Source: an uncultured Alphaproteobacteria bacterium
Lineage (GTDB): Bacteria > Pseudomonadota > Alphaproteobacteria > HIMB59 > GCA-002718135
Assembly (NCBI GenBank): GCA_902522865.1
Contig: CABYXC010000003.1
Location: 1 to 33,671, forward strand
Direction of reading: 5' to 3'
DNA length: 33,671 nucleotides
In this document: positions 16,397 through 25,087 of the stretch, piece by piece
Layout: every line of letters begins with the position of its first letter
How positions within the stretch are numbered: position 1 is the stretch's first letter
Notes under the pieces: model-generated
The model's input: the letters and a program-made list of their open reading frames with translations, nothing else
Told to the model about the DNA's origin: nothing
The model's database searches: none
Program-made: the position numbers and the translations under genes

Positions 16397-17425
16397 TTAA
16401 CTTGGACAGTTTAGATATGTGCTATCAAAAGTTTCTAAAATTTCTAGAGAAATTCCTCTCATAGCCATAACGTATGTATCAACATCGCTAATATCAACAA
16501 ATACAGTACCTGAATCAATAAATTGATCAGTTTGTGCAGTTGATTTCCAAGGTGCATCAGCTTTGAACTCACAACCTTGTCTAACTTTGTCCATTACATA
16601 TGAACCAATGTAACCTTGTCCATATGGGTTTTGAAGCATAGTTCCATGAACATAACCATCTTTAATAGCTTTTAAAACTACTTCGTCATGATCAATACCA
16701 ACCATTTTAATTCTTTTATCGCCCATATTAGTTAAAGCTTGTGCTGCTACAACAGCAGGAACCCAAGCAGTAGTAACAATACCATCTACTTCACTTCCTT
16801 GAGCTGCCATGAAAGCATTAATTTTTTCATCAGCTGGTTCATAAGCATCAATATCAGCAATAACTTGAATAATTTCTACTCCACCACCTGCTTCTGAAAC
16901 AGCTTGTTCAACAGCATTGATTCTTAGAGTTGTATTTGGATCAACTAAGAAACCAGTAAAGTGAGCAATTTTTCCTTTGCCACCTAAAGCTTTAATTAAT
17001 TCTTTTGTACCAAGATAAGCTGAGTGACCAGTGTCAGTTCCAAAACAAAATTTTGCTTGAGTTGGTTGTTCAACACATCCTGCTAAAGCAGCTGTTGGTA
17101 TACCAGCATCATCTAGTTCACCTAAAATTTTATTTGTACCAACTGCATCACCAGGAAATACAAGTACTGCATTGTAACCTTGACCAACTAAACTTTCAAT
17201 TAACTCGTTTTGTTGACTTAGATCCCACTCTGCAGGGACTCTGTAATCTGCTTTTCCTAAACCAAAGTCTTCTACAGCATCTAAACCTGCTTGTTCCCAC
17301 GCAGCAAAATAAGGGTGTGGGCCACCTGGGACTAGAGCTACTTTAGTAACACCATGACCACCGGCAAAAACAGGTGACACTAGTAAAGCAAAAAAAGAAG
17401 TTAAAAATATTATAAATTTTTTCAT
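16397..17425 (-). CDS. Sugar ABC transporter substrate-binding protein (ribose type), probable fucose/fucoside binder
   Basis: The 342-residue product starts with a signal peptide (MKKFIIFLTSFFALLVSPVFA, cleaved near residue 21) and continues as a two-lobed periplasmic binding protein of the ribose/xylose type: KVALVPGGPHPYFAAWEQAG, QNELIESLVGQGYNAVLVFP, IPTAALAG, and VGIDHDE followed by GTMLQNPYGQGYIGS. It delivers a sugar to the two RbsC-like permeases. The ligand is inferred from the operon (L-fucose or a small fucoside), not from the sequence. It has the strongest ribosome binding site in this operon and is followed by a terminator, both expected for a protein needed in excess over its membrane partners. 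Confidence 0.92.
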   Translation of the reverse strand: MKKFIIFLTSFFALLVSPVFAGGHGVTKVALVPGGPHPYFAAWEQAGLDAVEDFGLGKADYRVPAEWDLSQQNELIESLVGQGYNAVLVFPGDAVGTNKILGELDDAGIPTAALAGCVEQPTQAKFCFGTDTGHSAYLGTKELIKALGGKGKIAHFTGFLVDPNTTLRINAVEQAVSEAGGGVEIIQVIADIDAYEPADEKINAFMAAQGSEVDGIVTTAWVPAVVAAQALTNMGDKRIKMVGIDHDEVVLKAIKDGYVHGTMLQNPYGQGYIGSYVMDKVRQGCEFKADAPWKSTAQTDQFIDSGTVFVDISDVDTYVMAMRGISLEILETFDSTYLNCPS

Positions 17426-17529
17426 TATTCCTCCTTAAATTTTTTTTAATGTATTCAGATTTAGAACTTAAATCAACAAAAATAAAATAAAGTATTTATT
17501 TATAATTATATTGATTATACTATTGTCAC
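17426..17529. promoter_or_regulatory. Divergent control region between the fucose operon and uxuA
   Basis: These 104 bases separate the divergent binding-protein and mannonate dehydratase genes and must hold both promoters. For the minus-strand operon a plausible sigma-70 pair is TTGATT (plus-strand 17471-17476) and TACATT (17448-17453) with a 17-base spacer, which would give a leader of about 16 bases containing the ribosome binding site. For uxuA, TATACT at 17516-17521 is a possible -10 box that would give an almost leaderless message. The palindrome TATAATTATA (17501-17510) lies midway and could be an operator. All of these are weak in AT-rich DNA. Confidence 0.4.
17430..17436 (-). promoter_or_regulatory. 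Strong Shine-Dalgarno of the binding-protein gene
   Basis: The minus strand reads AAGGAGG four bases before the ATG at 17425, a near-perfect complement of the 16S rRNA 3' end. Most other genes in this window have no recognisable ribosome binding site, so this one supports both the chosen start and high expression. Confidence 0.85.
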
Positions 17530-18717
17530 ATGCTGTACTCATTTAGATGGTTTGGTCATAATGATCCTTCAAAATTAGATCAAATTAGACAGATAGGCGT
17601 TGAGGGAATCGTATCATCACTAGCACAAGTAAAATATGGTGAAAAATGGTCTGCATTTGAAATCAAGAAAAGAAAGAAATTTATTGAAAGTTTCAAAATT
17701 AATAAAAATAAAAATTTAACTTGGAGTGTTGTTGAAAGTCTTCCTGTCCATAATGACATAAAAAAGAGGTCAGGGAGATATAAATATTACATAGATCAAT
17801 ACAAAGAGTCATTGATAAATTTAGGAAAGAATAAGATTAAAAATATTTGTTACAATTTTATGCCATTGATTGATTGGGTGAGAACAGATTTAAATCATCA
17901 ACTACCAAATGGAGCATTTGCTCTAAAATATAATCATCTTCATGTCTGTGCATTTGAAAATTTTATTTTGAAATCAAAAACAGCAAAAAAAAGATATTCA
18001 TCTAAAGAAATCCATACTTCAAAAAAAATATTACAAAAAATGAATTCTAGTGATTTAAAAAAACTTAAGATGTCTTTACTTGGAGGGTTAGCTGCAAACG
18101 ATAGAAAGTATACAATTAAAGATTTAAATTATGAGATTGATCAATTTGCAGAATTAAATCATAGTGATTTACAAAATAATTTAAAAGATTTTATAGAAGA
18201 AATTTATCCAATCATAAAAAAATATAATATTCATTACAATATTCATCCAGATGATCCTCCATATAATGTTTATGGATTACCAAGAATTGTTTCTAATGAA
18301 AAAGATATTAATTTTATTGTGAATATAAAAAAAGATACAAATATAGGTTTAACTTTTTGTACAGGATCCCTTGGTGTTAATAAAAAAAATAACTTAGTTA
18401 ATATAATTAAAAAATATGGTTCTTATATAAATTTTATTCATTTAAGAAATATAAGACACATTCCAAAATCTCTTGATTTTTATGAAGATGACCATCTTAA
18501 TGGAAGCCTGGACATGGTATCTATTATCAAAGCAATATTAAAAGAAGAAAATAAGAGGAAAAAAAATAATCACCCTATTAAACAAATTCCTATGAGGCCT
18601 GATCATGGACATACCATACTCCATGACCAATTTAATTCAGTAATACCTGGATATTCATTATTAGGAAGAATGAAAGGGCTAGATCAACTTAAAGGGGTTA
18701 TCAAAGCTATAAATTAA
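17530..18717 (+). CDS. uxuA: Mannonate dehydratase
   Basis: The 395-residue protein starts MLYSFRWFGHNDP and has the conserved UxuA blocks WSVVESLPVHNDIK, CYNFMPLIDWVRTD, IHPDDPP around residue 240, FCTGSLGVN, and FIHLRNI followed by MRPDHGH near the C-terminus. These supply the His, Asp and Cys residues that bind the metal in the TIM barrel. It dehydrates D-mannonate to 2-keto-3-deoxygluconate, the substrate of the KDG kinase encoded at the end of the divergent operon. Length is equal to the E. coli enzyme (394). It is read alone on the plus strand; its 3' end overlaps the convergent Ldh2-type gene by 11 bases. Confidence 0.95.
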   Translation: MLYSFRWFGHNDPSKLDQIRQIGVEGIVSSLAQVKYGEKWSAFEIKKRKKFIESFKINKNKNLTWSVVESLPVHNDIKKRSGRYKYYIDQYKESLINLGKNKIKNICYNFMPLIDWVRTDLNHQLPNGAFALKYNHLHVCAFENFILKSKTAKKRYSSKEIHTSKKILQKMNSSDLKKLKMSLLGGLAANDRKYTIKDLNYEIDQFAELNHSDLQNNLKDFIEEIYPIIKKYNIHYNIHPDDPPYNVYGLPRIVSNEKDINFIVNIKKDTNIGLTFCTGSLGVNKKNNLVNIIKKYGSYINFIHLRNIRHIPKSLDFYEDDHLNGSLDMVSIIKAILKEENKRKKNNHPIKQIPMRPDHGHTILHDQFNSVIPGYSLLGRMKGLDQLKGVIKAIN

Positions 18718-19756
18718 TTTTTATTTTATATTTATCAGCTAAATATAAAAAATCATTTTTTAATTCTTTGTCAATTGGAATACCTGATTTCAATCTTTTC
18801 TTTGTAGTAATTTTTTCTTTTTCTCCTGGATATAATATTGGATTATTATTTTTTTTTGGTTTTTGTTTTTTTAAATCACTCATATAGTTTTTTATACCGT
18901 TAAAATATTGTTTTTTTGTTGTGAAAGCATTTAATGAAATGGCGATTAAGAAATGTCCTAACTTTCTTGGGGTACTAAAATCTGGTCCAATCATTGATAA
19001 TAAACGGTATCCATGAGCCATACCAATAAGAGGTCCACACATTATTTCTACAGAAGAAGATAATCCAAAACCTTTATACCCATATTCTTTACCTCCAAGT
19101 GGAGCCAAAGAAACAGCGTTATAAGGGTTAGTCGTGTAGTTTCCGGATTTATCAAGTGCAATCTCAGAGTTTAATTTAGTAGAATTTGCTCTGGCTCTCA
19201 TAACTTTATTCCATGCTATCGAAGTTGAAGAAAAATCTACATGTAAAAAGTCTTTATTACCTATTGGTGCTGTAAAAGAATAAGGATTAGTCCCGTGAAA
19301 AGGTTTCTTACCATTATACGGTATTGCAAAAGCATCTGAGTGTGTAAATGAAAAACCAACACAGTCGTTTTGTGCAATATCCATAGAATATACACCTGCA
19401 GCACCATAGTGTGAGGAGTTTATTATGCTAATTGAAGCAATGCCATTCTTCTTTGCCATAGATGATACTATTGCTGATGCCTTTAAAGCTGCTACATGCC
19501 CTAAGCCATCATCAGCATCATAGACAGCTACACCTCTATTTTTTTTTATAAGCTTCATTTTAGGTTTTGCTTTTATTCTTCCGTTTTCAATACATTTTAC
19601 ATAATGAGAAAATAATCTAATACCATGACTGTCCACGCCTCTAATAGAAGAATCTAAAAGTGATTTAATAAGTAAATTTCTATCTTTTTTTGGAACAGAT
19701 AGTTTTGATAAAATGCTATCAAAAAATTTATTTATTTTGTTGGTTAAAATTTTCAT
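18707..19756 (-). CDS. Ldh2-family (malate/L-lactate-type) NAD(P)-dependent dehydrogenase
   Basis: The 349-residue product shows the Ldh2 signatures VDSHGIRLFSHYV (41-53), the catalytic-His motif SSHYGAAG (His116), PFHGTNPYSF and a GYKGFGLSS stretch. The family reduces 2-oxoacids (lactate, malate, ureidoglycolate, 2,3-diketogulonate, piperideine carboxylate), so the exact substrate is open. It lies one base after the UxuB-type gene in the same transcript, which suggests a sugar acid or a product of sugar-acid breakdown. An alternative is L-lactate or lactaldehyde-derived metabolism from fucose, but nothing in the sequence decides it. Confidence 0.82.
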   Translation of the reverse strand: MKILTNKINKFFDSILSKLSVPKKDRNLLIKSLLDSSIRGVDSHGIRLFSHYVKCIENGRIKAKPKMKLIKKNRGVAVYDADDGLGHVAALKASAIVSSMAKKNGIASISIINSSHYGAAGVYSMDIAQNDCVGFSFTHSDAFAIPYNGKKPFHGTNPYSFTAPIGNKDFLHVDFSSTSIAWNKVMRARANSTKLNSEIALDKSGNYTTNPYNAVSLAPLGGKEYGYKGFGLSSSVEIMCGPLIGMAHGYRLLSMIGPDFSTPRKLGHFLIAISLNAFTTKKQYFNGIKNYMSDLKKQKPKKNNNPILYPGEKEKITTKKRLKSGIPIDKELKNDFLYLADKYKIKINL

Positions 19757-19757
19757 C

Positions 19758-21188
19758 TTATGAAATTATTTCTTTTAATAATGATTTTAAAGGATTATCT
19801 TTCATTAAATTTAGATTTTTTTTGACTGCTGTTAACATTTCTTCTTTTTTACTTTCCGAAAGATTAAAAATATTTTTATTATTAATTATTTCTTCAAAAA
19901 AATTATCCTTATTATTTTTGTAAACACTGTAAAAGTATTCTTTATTTCCATCATCCAGTCTATTTTGATCTTCTTCAATAATTTGAAATAAGAAAAATAA
20001 CCAGGAGGCTATGATAAATTGAATATATTTAGTTGCTCCTTTATTATTATTGTAGGTATCAAGTATTCTTATAGGTATTTTTAAAGAACCATCCATAGCA
20101 ATTCTTAACAATTTATCCTCTATGTAGGTATTTTTAAATCTTTCTAAAATTTTCATTTTGTACTCATTAATATTAAAGTCATCTTTAGTTTCTAAAGTGG
20201 GTAACACTTCTTGGTCTAAAAAATTTAAAATAAAATTGTAAATATTTTTATCCTCTATTGCTTCATGAACATATGTATACCCACACAAATGACCAATGTA
20301 TGCTACAGCTGAGTGGGAAGCATTCAGTATTTTAAGTTTATTATTTTCATAAAATTTTACATCTTCAACAAATTTTATTTTATTATTTGATAAAATATTT
20401 TTTAGCTCATCATTATTTGATTGAATATACCAATCTCTATAAGGTTCAGTAACCACAATTGTATTATCATTATATGGCAAGTTAAAATATTCAGATTGTT
20501 TATTATTATTTGGAACAATTCCATCAACCATAGATAATGGGAACTCAATATTATTATCAAACCAATCTAAACACTTTGGATATTTTTTTTCTATAAATTG
20601 TTTAACTAAATTTTTTAAAATTGTTCCATTTTCAGACAAATTATCACAACTTAAAACGATTAATTTTTTTTTGTTTTTCTTATATCTTTCTATTATTCCA
20701 AAACTTAGATGACCTATCAAAGTTGATAACTCTTTATCCTCTAGGTCATTAATAATTTGATTCGAAAAATTTAATTTTTTATTTTTATCAAAATGATATC
20801 CCTTTTCTGTAACAGTAATTGTAATTAATTTAATTTTTTCAGATACAATTAAATTTCTTATTTCATTCTTGTGTTTTAAACCAAATAAAACTTTTTTAAT
20901 TGGATTTAAAATATCAACTTTTTTGTAATTATTTGATATCCTTACCAAAGAATACAAATAGTCTTGTAACTGCATTTTATTATTTGTTTCTTCAGACCTT
21001 AAATTGACCCCAATTATGGAAATGTTTTTATTATTTTCTAATATTTCATGAATATATAGTGCTTGGTGAGCTCTATGAAAATTACCAATACCGAAATGAA
21101 GTATGCAATCTTCATTATTATTAATATTATAACTTGGAAATGATTGTTCTTTTAAAAGATTTCTATTTATGTTTTTATTTAATTGCAT
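19758..21188 (-). CDS. uxuB: Mannitol dehydrogenase-family reductase, probable fructuronate reductase
   Basis: This 476-residue protein belongs to the long-chain polyol-specific dehydrogenases. The NAD-binding motif is GIGNFHRAHQ (33-42) and the catalytic Lys286, Asn289 and His292 lie in KILNASHSAVAYIGH; MDGSLKIPIRI is also typical. Family members include mannitol, arabinitol and mannonate dehydrogenases. With mannonate dehydratase encoded nearby, D-fructuronate reductase (giving D-mannonate) is the best reading. It is divergent from the SDR gene across a 30-base gap and leads a two-gene transcript with the Ldh2-type gene. Confidence 0.82.
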   Translation of the reverse strand: MQLNKNINRNLLKEQSFPSYNINNNEDCILHFGIGNFHRAHQALYIHEILENNKNISIIGVNLRSEETNNKMQLQDYLYSLVRISNNYKKVDILNPIKKVLFGLKHKNEIRNLIVSEKIKLITITVTEKGYHFDKNKKLNFSNQIINDLEDKELSTLIGHLSFGIIERYKKNKKKLIVLSCDNLSENGTILKNLVKQFIEKKYPKCLDWFDNNIEFPLSMVDGIVPNNNKQSEYFNLPYNDNTIVVTEPYRDWYIQSNNDELKNILSNNKIKFVEDVKFYENNKLKILNASHSAVAYIGHLCGYTYVHEAIEDKNIYNFILNFLDQEVLPTLETKDDFNINEYKMKILERFKNTYIEDKLLRIAMDGSLKIPIRILDTYNNNKGATKYIQFIIASWLFFLFQIIEEDQNRLDDGNKEYFYSVYKNNKDNFFEEIINNKNIFNLSESKKEEMLTAVKKNLNLMKDNPLKSLLKEIIS

Positions 21189-21218
21189 ATTAATAATTAA
21201 AATATACTTAAACAGAAG

Positions 21219-21971
21219 ATGATCAATAAAATATATAAAAGTGTGCTTATAACTGGTGCATCAAGTGGTATTGGCTTAGAAACACTTAAAAGATTTTTAA
21301 AAGAAAATGTAAAAGTTTATGCTCTTGATAAAGACGTTTCAATATTAGAGAAATTAAAAAAAAAACACAAATTTGAAATCATTCAAATTGATCTCTTTGA
21401 TACAGATCAAATTTATAAAAAACTCACCAAAGTAAAAGTTGATGTTGTAGTTTGTAATGCGGGCATTGGAAGAGGGGCTGAGGGTATATTAAAAGCATCA
21501 AGGCAAGATATTGAATTATCTACTAGATTAAATGTCGAGTCTTATCTTCATACTTTAAAAGCTATTGTTCCAGGAATGATAAAAAGAAGAAAAGGACATG
21601 TAGTTTTAATGGGGTCTCTTGCAGGTCTATACCCACAAATGAGTACTGTTTATGGGGGTCAAAAAGGTGCAATCCATAGAATTGCACAAAGCTTAAGAAT
21701 TGAACTTAGCGGTTCAAGAGTTAAAGTTTCTGAAATATGTCCTGGAAGAACTAAAACAAATTTTGGTAAAGCTGCATTTACAGATAAAAATAAAGCTAAA
21801 AAATTTATGTCTGGTTTTACTCTTCTTGAGCCAAGAGATATTGCTGATGCTATTATTTTTGCAGTAAGTGTTAGATGGCGAAGCAATATTAGCACTATTG
21901 AAATTTCTGGCACAGAACAATCCCCAGGCGGAGTCCCAATTATTCCAGTAAAAGACCCAATACTTTCATAA
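21219..21971 (+). CDS. Short-chain dehydrogenase/reductase (classical SDR)
   Basis: The 250-residue product has the SDR cofactor motif TGASSGIG (12-19), CNAG (79-82), and the catalytic Ser133, Tyr145 and Lys149 (YGGQK). The C-terminal part (VSEICPGRTKTNF, then EISGTEQSPGG) resembles YdfG-like 3-hydroxyacid dehydrogenases and related sugar-acid SDRs. It is the first gene of a plus-strand group with a Gfo/Idh/MocA oxidoreductase and a TIM-barrel isomerase. Candidate roles include the 2-keto-3-deoxy-L-fuconate 4-dehydrogenase that the fucose pathway otherwise lacks in this window, or oxidation of another sugar acid. Neither is proven by the sequence. Confidence 0.82.
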   Translation: MINKIYKSVLITGASSGIGLETLKRFLKENVKVYALDKDVSILEKLKKKHKFEIIQIDLFDTDQIYKKLTKVKVDVVVCNAGIGRGAEGILKASRQDIELSTRLNVESYLHTLKAIVPGMIKRRKGHVVLMGSLAGLYPQMSTVYGGQKGAIHRIAQSLRIELSGSRVKVSEICPGRTKTNFGKAAFTDKNKAKKFMSGFTLLEPRDIADAIIFAVSVRWRSNISTIEISGTEQSPGGVPIIPVKDPILS

Positions 21972-22012
21972 ATTAATTAAATATTTTTAATTTTAATATA
22001 ATAAAATTATTT

Positions 22013-23116
22013 ATGGAAAAACCTATTAGATATGGCGTTATTGGCATAGGAGGGATGGGAGCAAATCATGCTAAAAAATTACAAGAAAATAAAATAGAAA
22101 ATTCCATCTTAGCTGCTGTTGCTGATTCAAATGTAGAATACAAAAATAAATATAAAAATATTCCTTTTTTTGAAAATACTGATCATTTTTTTGATAATAA
22201 AATTATAGATGCGGCAATCATTGCTACACCTCATAAATCGCACATTAATCTAGCGAAAAAAGCTCTCGAAAATAATGTTAATGTTATAATTGAAAAACCC
22301 TTAGCAATAACAAGTAAAAAGTGTCGAGAATTTATTAATATTTCTCAAAATTATAAAGCTTATTTTACTGTTATGCTAAATCAAAGAACTAATCCTGCTT
22401 ATGTTAAAATAAAGGAATTAATTAATAGAAATGAATTAGGTAAAGTTCACCGTTTTCAATGGACAATAACTAATTGGTTTAGAACAAACTATTATTATCA
22501 GACGTCTAATTGGAGAGCTAAATGGGAAAGTGAAGGTGGAGGCGTTTTAATAAATCAGAGTATTCACCAACTTGATTTGTGTCAGTGGTTATTTGGTATG
22601 CCTGACAGTGTATATACTGATTTGGGATTAGGTCGCTTTCATGAGATAGAAGTTGAAGATGAAGTGATTTCAATCTTTAAATATAAAAATGGATTAAAAG
22701 GTGTATTTATTACAACAACAGGTGAAGCTCCTGGTGTAAACAGATTGGAAATTGCATCAGATAAGGGTTTAATTACAATTCAGGATAATAATGTTACATG
22801 GGAAAAAATAGATTCATCTACTGAATTTATTAAAAACTCTAAAACACTTTTTGGGATGCCTAAAAAAGAAAAAATTAATTTTAATTTTAAGGCTGATTTG
22901 GATCAACATATTGAGCATCAAAGACTTATTCAAAACTTTACAAACTTCCTTCTAGGAAAAGAAAAACTGTTAGTGAATAGAAAAGATGGTTTAAATTCAG
23001 TTGAATTAATTAATGCGATGGTTCTATCGGGATTAGAGGAAAAAAAAATAGAGCTTCCTTTAGATGAAGTAAAATATGAACAAAAATTAGAAGAAATGAT
23101 AAGTAAATCAAGATGA
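22013..23116 (+). CDS. Gfo/Idh/MocA-family oxidoreductase
   Basis: The 367-residue protein has an N-terminal Rossmann domain with GVIGIGGMGANHAKK (about 8-22), the family EKP motif (IIEKPLAI, near 93) and the C-terminal domain motif GGGVLINQSIHQLDLCQWLFG that carries the catalytic His. Relatives are inositol 2-dehydrogenases, glucose-fructose oxidoreductases and enzymes that make 3-keto sugars. The last four bases overlap the start of the TIM-barrel gene (ATGA), so the two are translated together and probably act in sequence. The substrate is unknown. Confidence 0.86.
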   Translation: MEKPIRYGVIGIGGMGANHAKKLQENKIENSILAAVADSNVEYKNKYKNIPFFENTDHFFDNKIIDAAIIATPHKSHINLAKKALENNVNVIIEKPLAITSKKCREFINISQNYKAYFTVMLNQRTNPAYVKIKELINRNELGKVHRFQWTITNWFRTNYYYQTSNWRAKWESEGGGVLINQSIHQLDLCQWLFGMPDSVYTDLGLGRFHEIEVEDEVISIFKYKNGLKGVFITTTGEAPGVNRLEIASDKGLITIQDNNVTWEKIDSSTEFIKNSKTLFGMPKKEKINFNFKADLDQHIEHQRLIQNFTNFLLGKEKLLVNRKDGLNSVELINAMVLSGLEEKKIELPLDEVKYEQKLEEMISKSR

Positions 23117-23883
23117 AAATTAATCAAATTGCAGTAACTCTTTATACCGTTAGAGATTTTTGCCAAAATGAAAAAGATTTATTTGAAAGTCTAAAAAAAA
23201 TCAAAAATATTGGGTATAGTAGCATTCAAATCAGTGGTGTTGGTTTAATTAACCCTAAAACAATAAAAAGCATGTGTGAAGATTTGAATTTAGATATATG
23301 CGCTACACATGAACCAAATGAACAAATTATAAATAATACTGATGAAGTTATTAATAAGCTAAATATTTTTAATTGCGAATATTCAGCTCTTCCTTATCCA
23401 TTAAATGTAGATATGAAAAACTTAGAAGAAATTGATAAATTCATAGAAGATATAAATATCGCTGGCTCCAAGTTTCATGCAGAAGGAAAGGTATTATGCT
23501 ACCATAATCACGCTCTTGAATTCCAAAAAATTAACAATGAAATAATCATAGATAGAATTTATGAAAATACAGATAGTAAATTCATACAAGGAGAGCCAGA
23601 TATTTATTGGATACAAAAAGGTGGTCAAGATCCATTAATGTGGTGTAAAAAATTAGATCAACGAATGCCATTATTACACTTAAAAGATTTTATCATGATG
23701 AATGATCGAGAAAGTTTTTTTGCAGAGGTTGGCTTAGGTAATTTAGATATCAAAAATATTGTTAAAACAGCAACAGATTCAGGTTGTAAGTGGTTTATTG
23801 TTGAACAAGATGAATGTAATGGTGATCCTTTTGATTCACTTCAGATTAGCTATAATAATTTAGTAAAATATGCAGTTACTTAA
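23113..23883 (+). CDS. Sugar phosphate isomerase/epimerase-like TIM barrel protein
   Basis: The 256-residue product is of the xylose isomerase-like TIM barrel (AP endonuclease family 2) superfamily. Metal-binding and substrate blocks visible are CYHNHALEF (around 135), GEPDIYWI, LLHLKDF, EVGLGN and FIVEQDE. Homologs include IolE-type dehydratases, hydroxypyruvate isomerase, 3-dehydroshikimate dehydratase and enzymes that process 3-keto glycosides. The tight coupling to a Gfo/Idh/MocA gene suggests oxidation followed by isomerisation, epimerisation or elimination. Its 3' end overlaps the convergent UxaC-like gene by eight bases. Confidence 0.83.
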   Translation: MKINQIAVTLYTVRDFCQNEKDLFESLKKIKNIGYSSIQISGVGLINPKTIKSMCEDLNLDICATHEPNEQIINNTDEVINKLNIFNCEYSALPYPLNVDMKNLEEIDKFIEDINIAGSKFHAEGKVLCYHNHALEFQKINNEIIIDRIYENTDSKFIQGEPDIYWIQKGGQDPLMWCKKLDQRMPLLHLKDFIMMNDRESFFAEVGLGNLDIKNIVKTATDSGCKWFIVEQDECNGDPFDSLQISYNNLVKYAVT

Positions 23884-25087
23884 GAAAAAAACTTTTTGCG
23901 TTTTGATTTAGTAAATTATTAATATCCCTTTCTATTATAAATTTTGATAACTCAAAATTTTTCTTAGAAAGATCTTCATAATATTCATATAAAATTTCAT
24001 GTAAGATATTTTTGAAATGAGACCATTTATATATAAGTTGATCTGTAACTCTTGCATCGGAATGCTGGGGTATAAATGACAAACCTAGCATATCAATCCT
24101 CATTTTTAGAACAATTTTTATAATACTTGGTTGGTTCATAAACCACCAAAAACCAAAGATTTTTAAATTAGGATGTTTACGAGCTAAGACAGTTAATTCG
24201 TGCTGATCATTTAAAGATAAACAAGTTACAAGAAATTTGTTTTCTGGGAATGAATTACATAATTTACTTAGTTCTTTGAGATTAATATCACCAATACCGT
24301 CTCCAGCTAAACCAAAACTACTATTTACAGCTCGTTTAACACCTAGCATTAAAGACAATGGGATATTTTTTTCATTTAACCATGAAAAAATAAATTTCCA
24401 AAGAGGATCATTTAAGATTTCTTTAAAATTATCTGAATTTGCTGAAATAGCTGCATATACTGGATTTGATATTAAAAAACAGCTATCTAAATAATTAATT
24501 ACAATATCATTTTGTTTTTGATTTATTTTAGTTTGATTTTTTGCAACCTCAATTGCTTGGGAATTGTTAATTATTAAATCATCAAGCCTTAAAGATGATT
24601 GAAATATATTTCTATCCCAGTCATTATTTTTATATAAATTCCATTCATCATTATCAAATGGATTATTTGTCATTACCAAAGAAGAAACATTTGATAACTG
24701 TAAAATTTTTTCATCTGTAAGAGATTTTTTTTCATATTCTTTGTTTAGTTCTTCAAAAGTTTTATTATTATAATTAATATCTAATTTTTGAAGTACGGTT
24801 AGCACACCCTTACAAGCCTCAGAAATTGGTGTTCTATTTTGAAATAATTCTTCCCAGATAAGTTTTGCTTTATTTACGTCATCCAGAGAATAAAATTTTT
24901 CTGCAGTTATATTTGCATTGGTTAATAATTCTGCAATTAAATAATGATAGTTTAATAAATTAATAAAACCAGAAAGAGAATGACTTTTAAAGACAGATGG
25001 AAATAAATGCGTATGAATATCAAAAATTTTTGTATTATTAATGGCGGCTTCTAAAGTATTGAATAATTCTTGATTAGAGATATTCAT
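23876..25087 (-). CDS. Divergent UxaC-like (glucuronate isomerase family) protein
   Basis: The 403-residue protein carries the amidohydrolase-fold metal motif DIHTHLFP (Asp23, His25, His27), and the C-terminal half has FGFWWFMN, LGLSFIPQHSDARVTDQLIY and NQNAKSFF, which parallel the GWWF, DSR and NAxxYF features of uronate isomerase UxaC. It is about 70 residues shorter than E. coli UxaC, and the region that in UxaC reads like QLHIGAxR is LMLGVKRAVNSSFGL here, without the His. It might isomerise D-glucuronate to D-fructuronate, completing the route to UxuB and UxuA, or have another substrate. It is the last gene of the second transporter operon, overlapping its neighbour by one base. Confidence 0.75.
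   Translation of the reverse strand: MNISNQELFNTLEAAINNTKIFDIHTHLFPSVFKSHSLSGFINLLNYHYLIAELLTNANITAEKFYSLDDVNKAKLIWEELFQNRTPISEACKGVLTVLQKLDINYNNKTFEELNKEYEKKSLTDEKILQLSNVSSLVMTNNPFDNDEWNLYKNNDWDRNIFQSSLRLDDLIINNSQAIEVAKNQTKINQKQNDIVINYLDSCFLISNPVYAAISANSDNFKEILNDPLWKFIFSWLNEKNIPLSLMLGVKRAVNSSFGLAGDGIGDINLKELSKLCNSFPENKFLVTCLSLNDQHELTVLARKHPNLKIFGFWWFMNQPSIIKIVLKMRIDMLGLSFIPQHSDARVTDQLIYKWSHFKNILHEILYEYYEDLSKKNFELSKFIIERDINNLLNQNAKSFFLK

Noticed and set aside
17005..17346. A 113-codon plus-strand open frame opposite the ribose-type binding protein gene
   Set aside because: It is antisense to a well-supported gene, and its product is a repetitive Leu/Gln/His-rich sequence as expected from reversed alanine- and valine-rich codons.
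17501..17510. TATAATTATA palindrome as a specific operator
   Set aside because: Short AT-only palindromes are common in this sequence; it is noted within the control region but not called as a site of its own.
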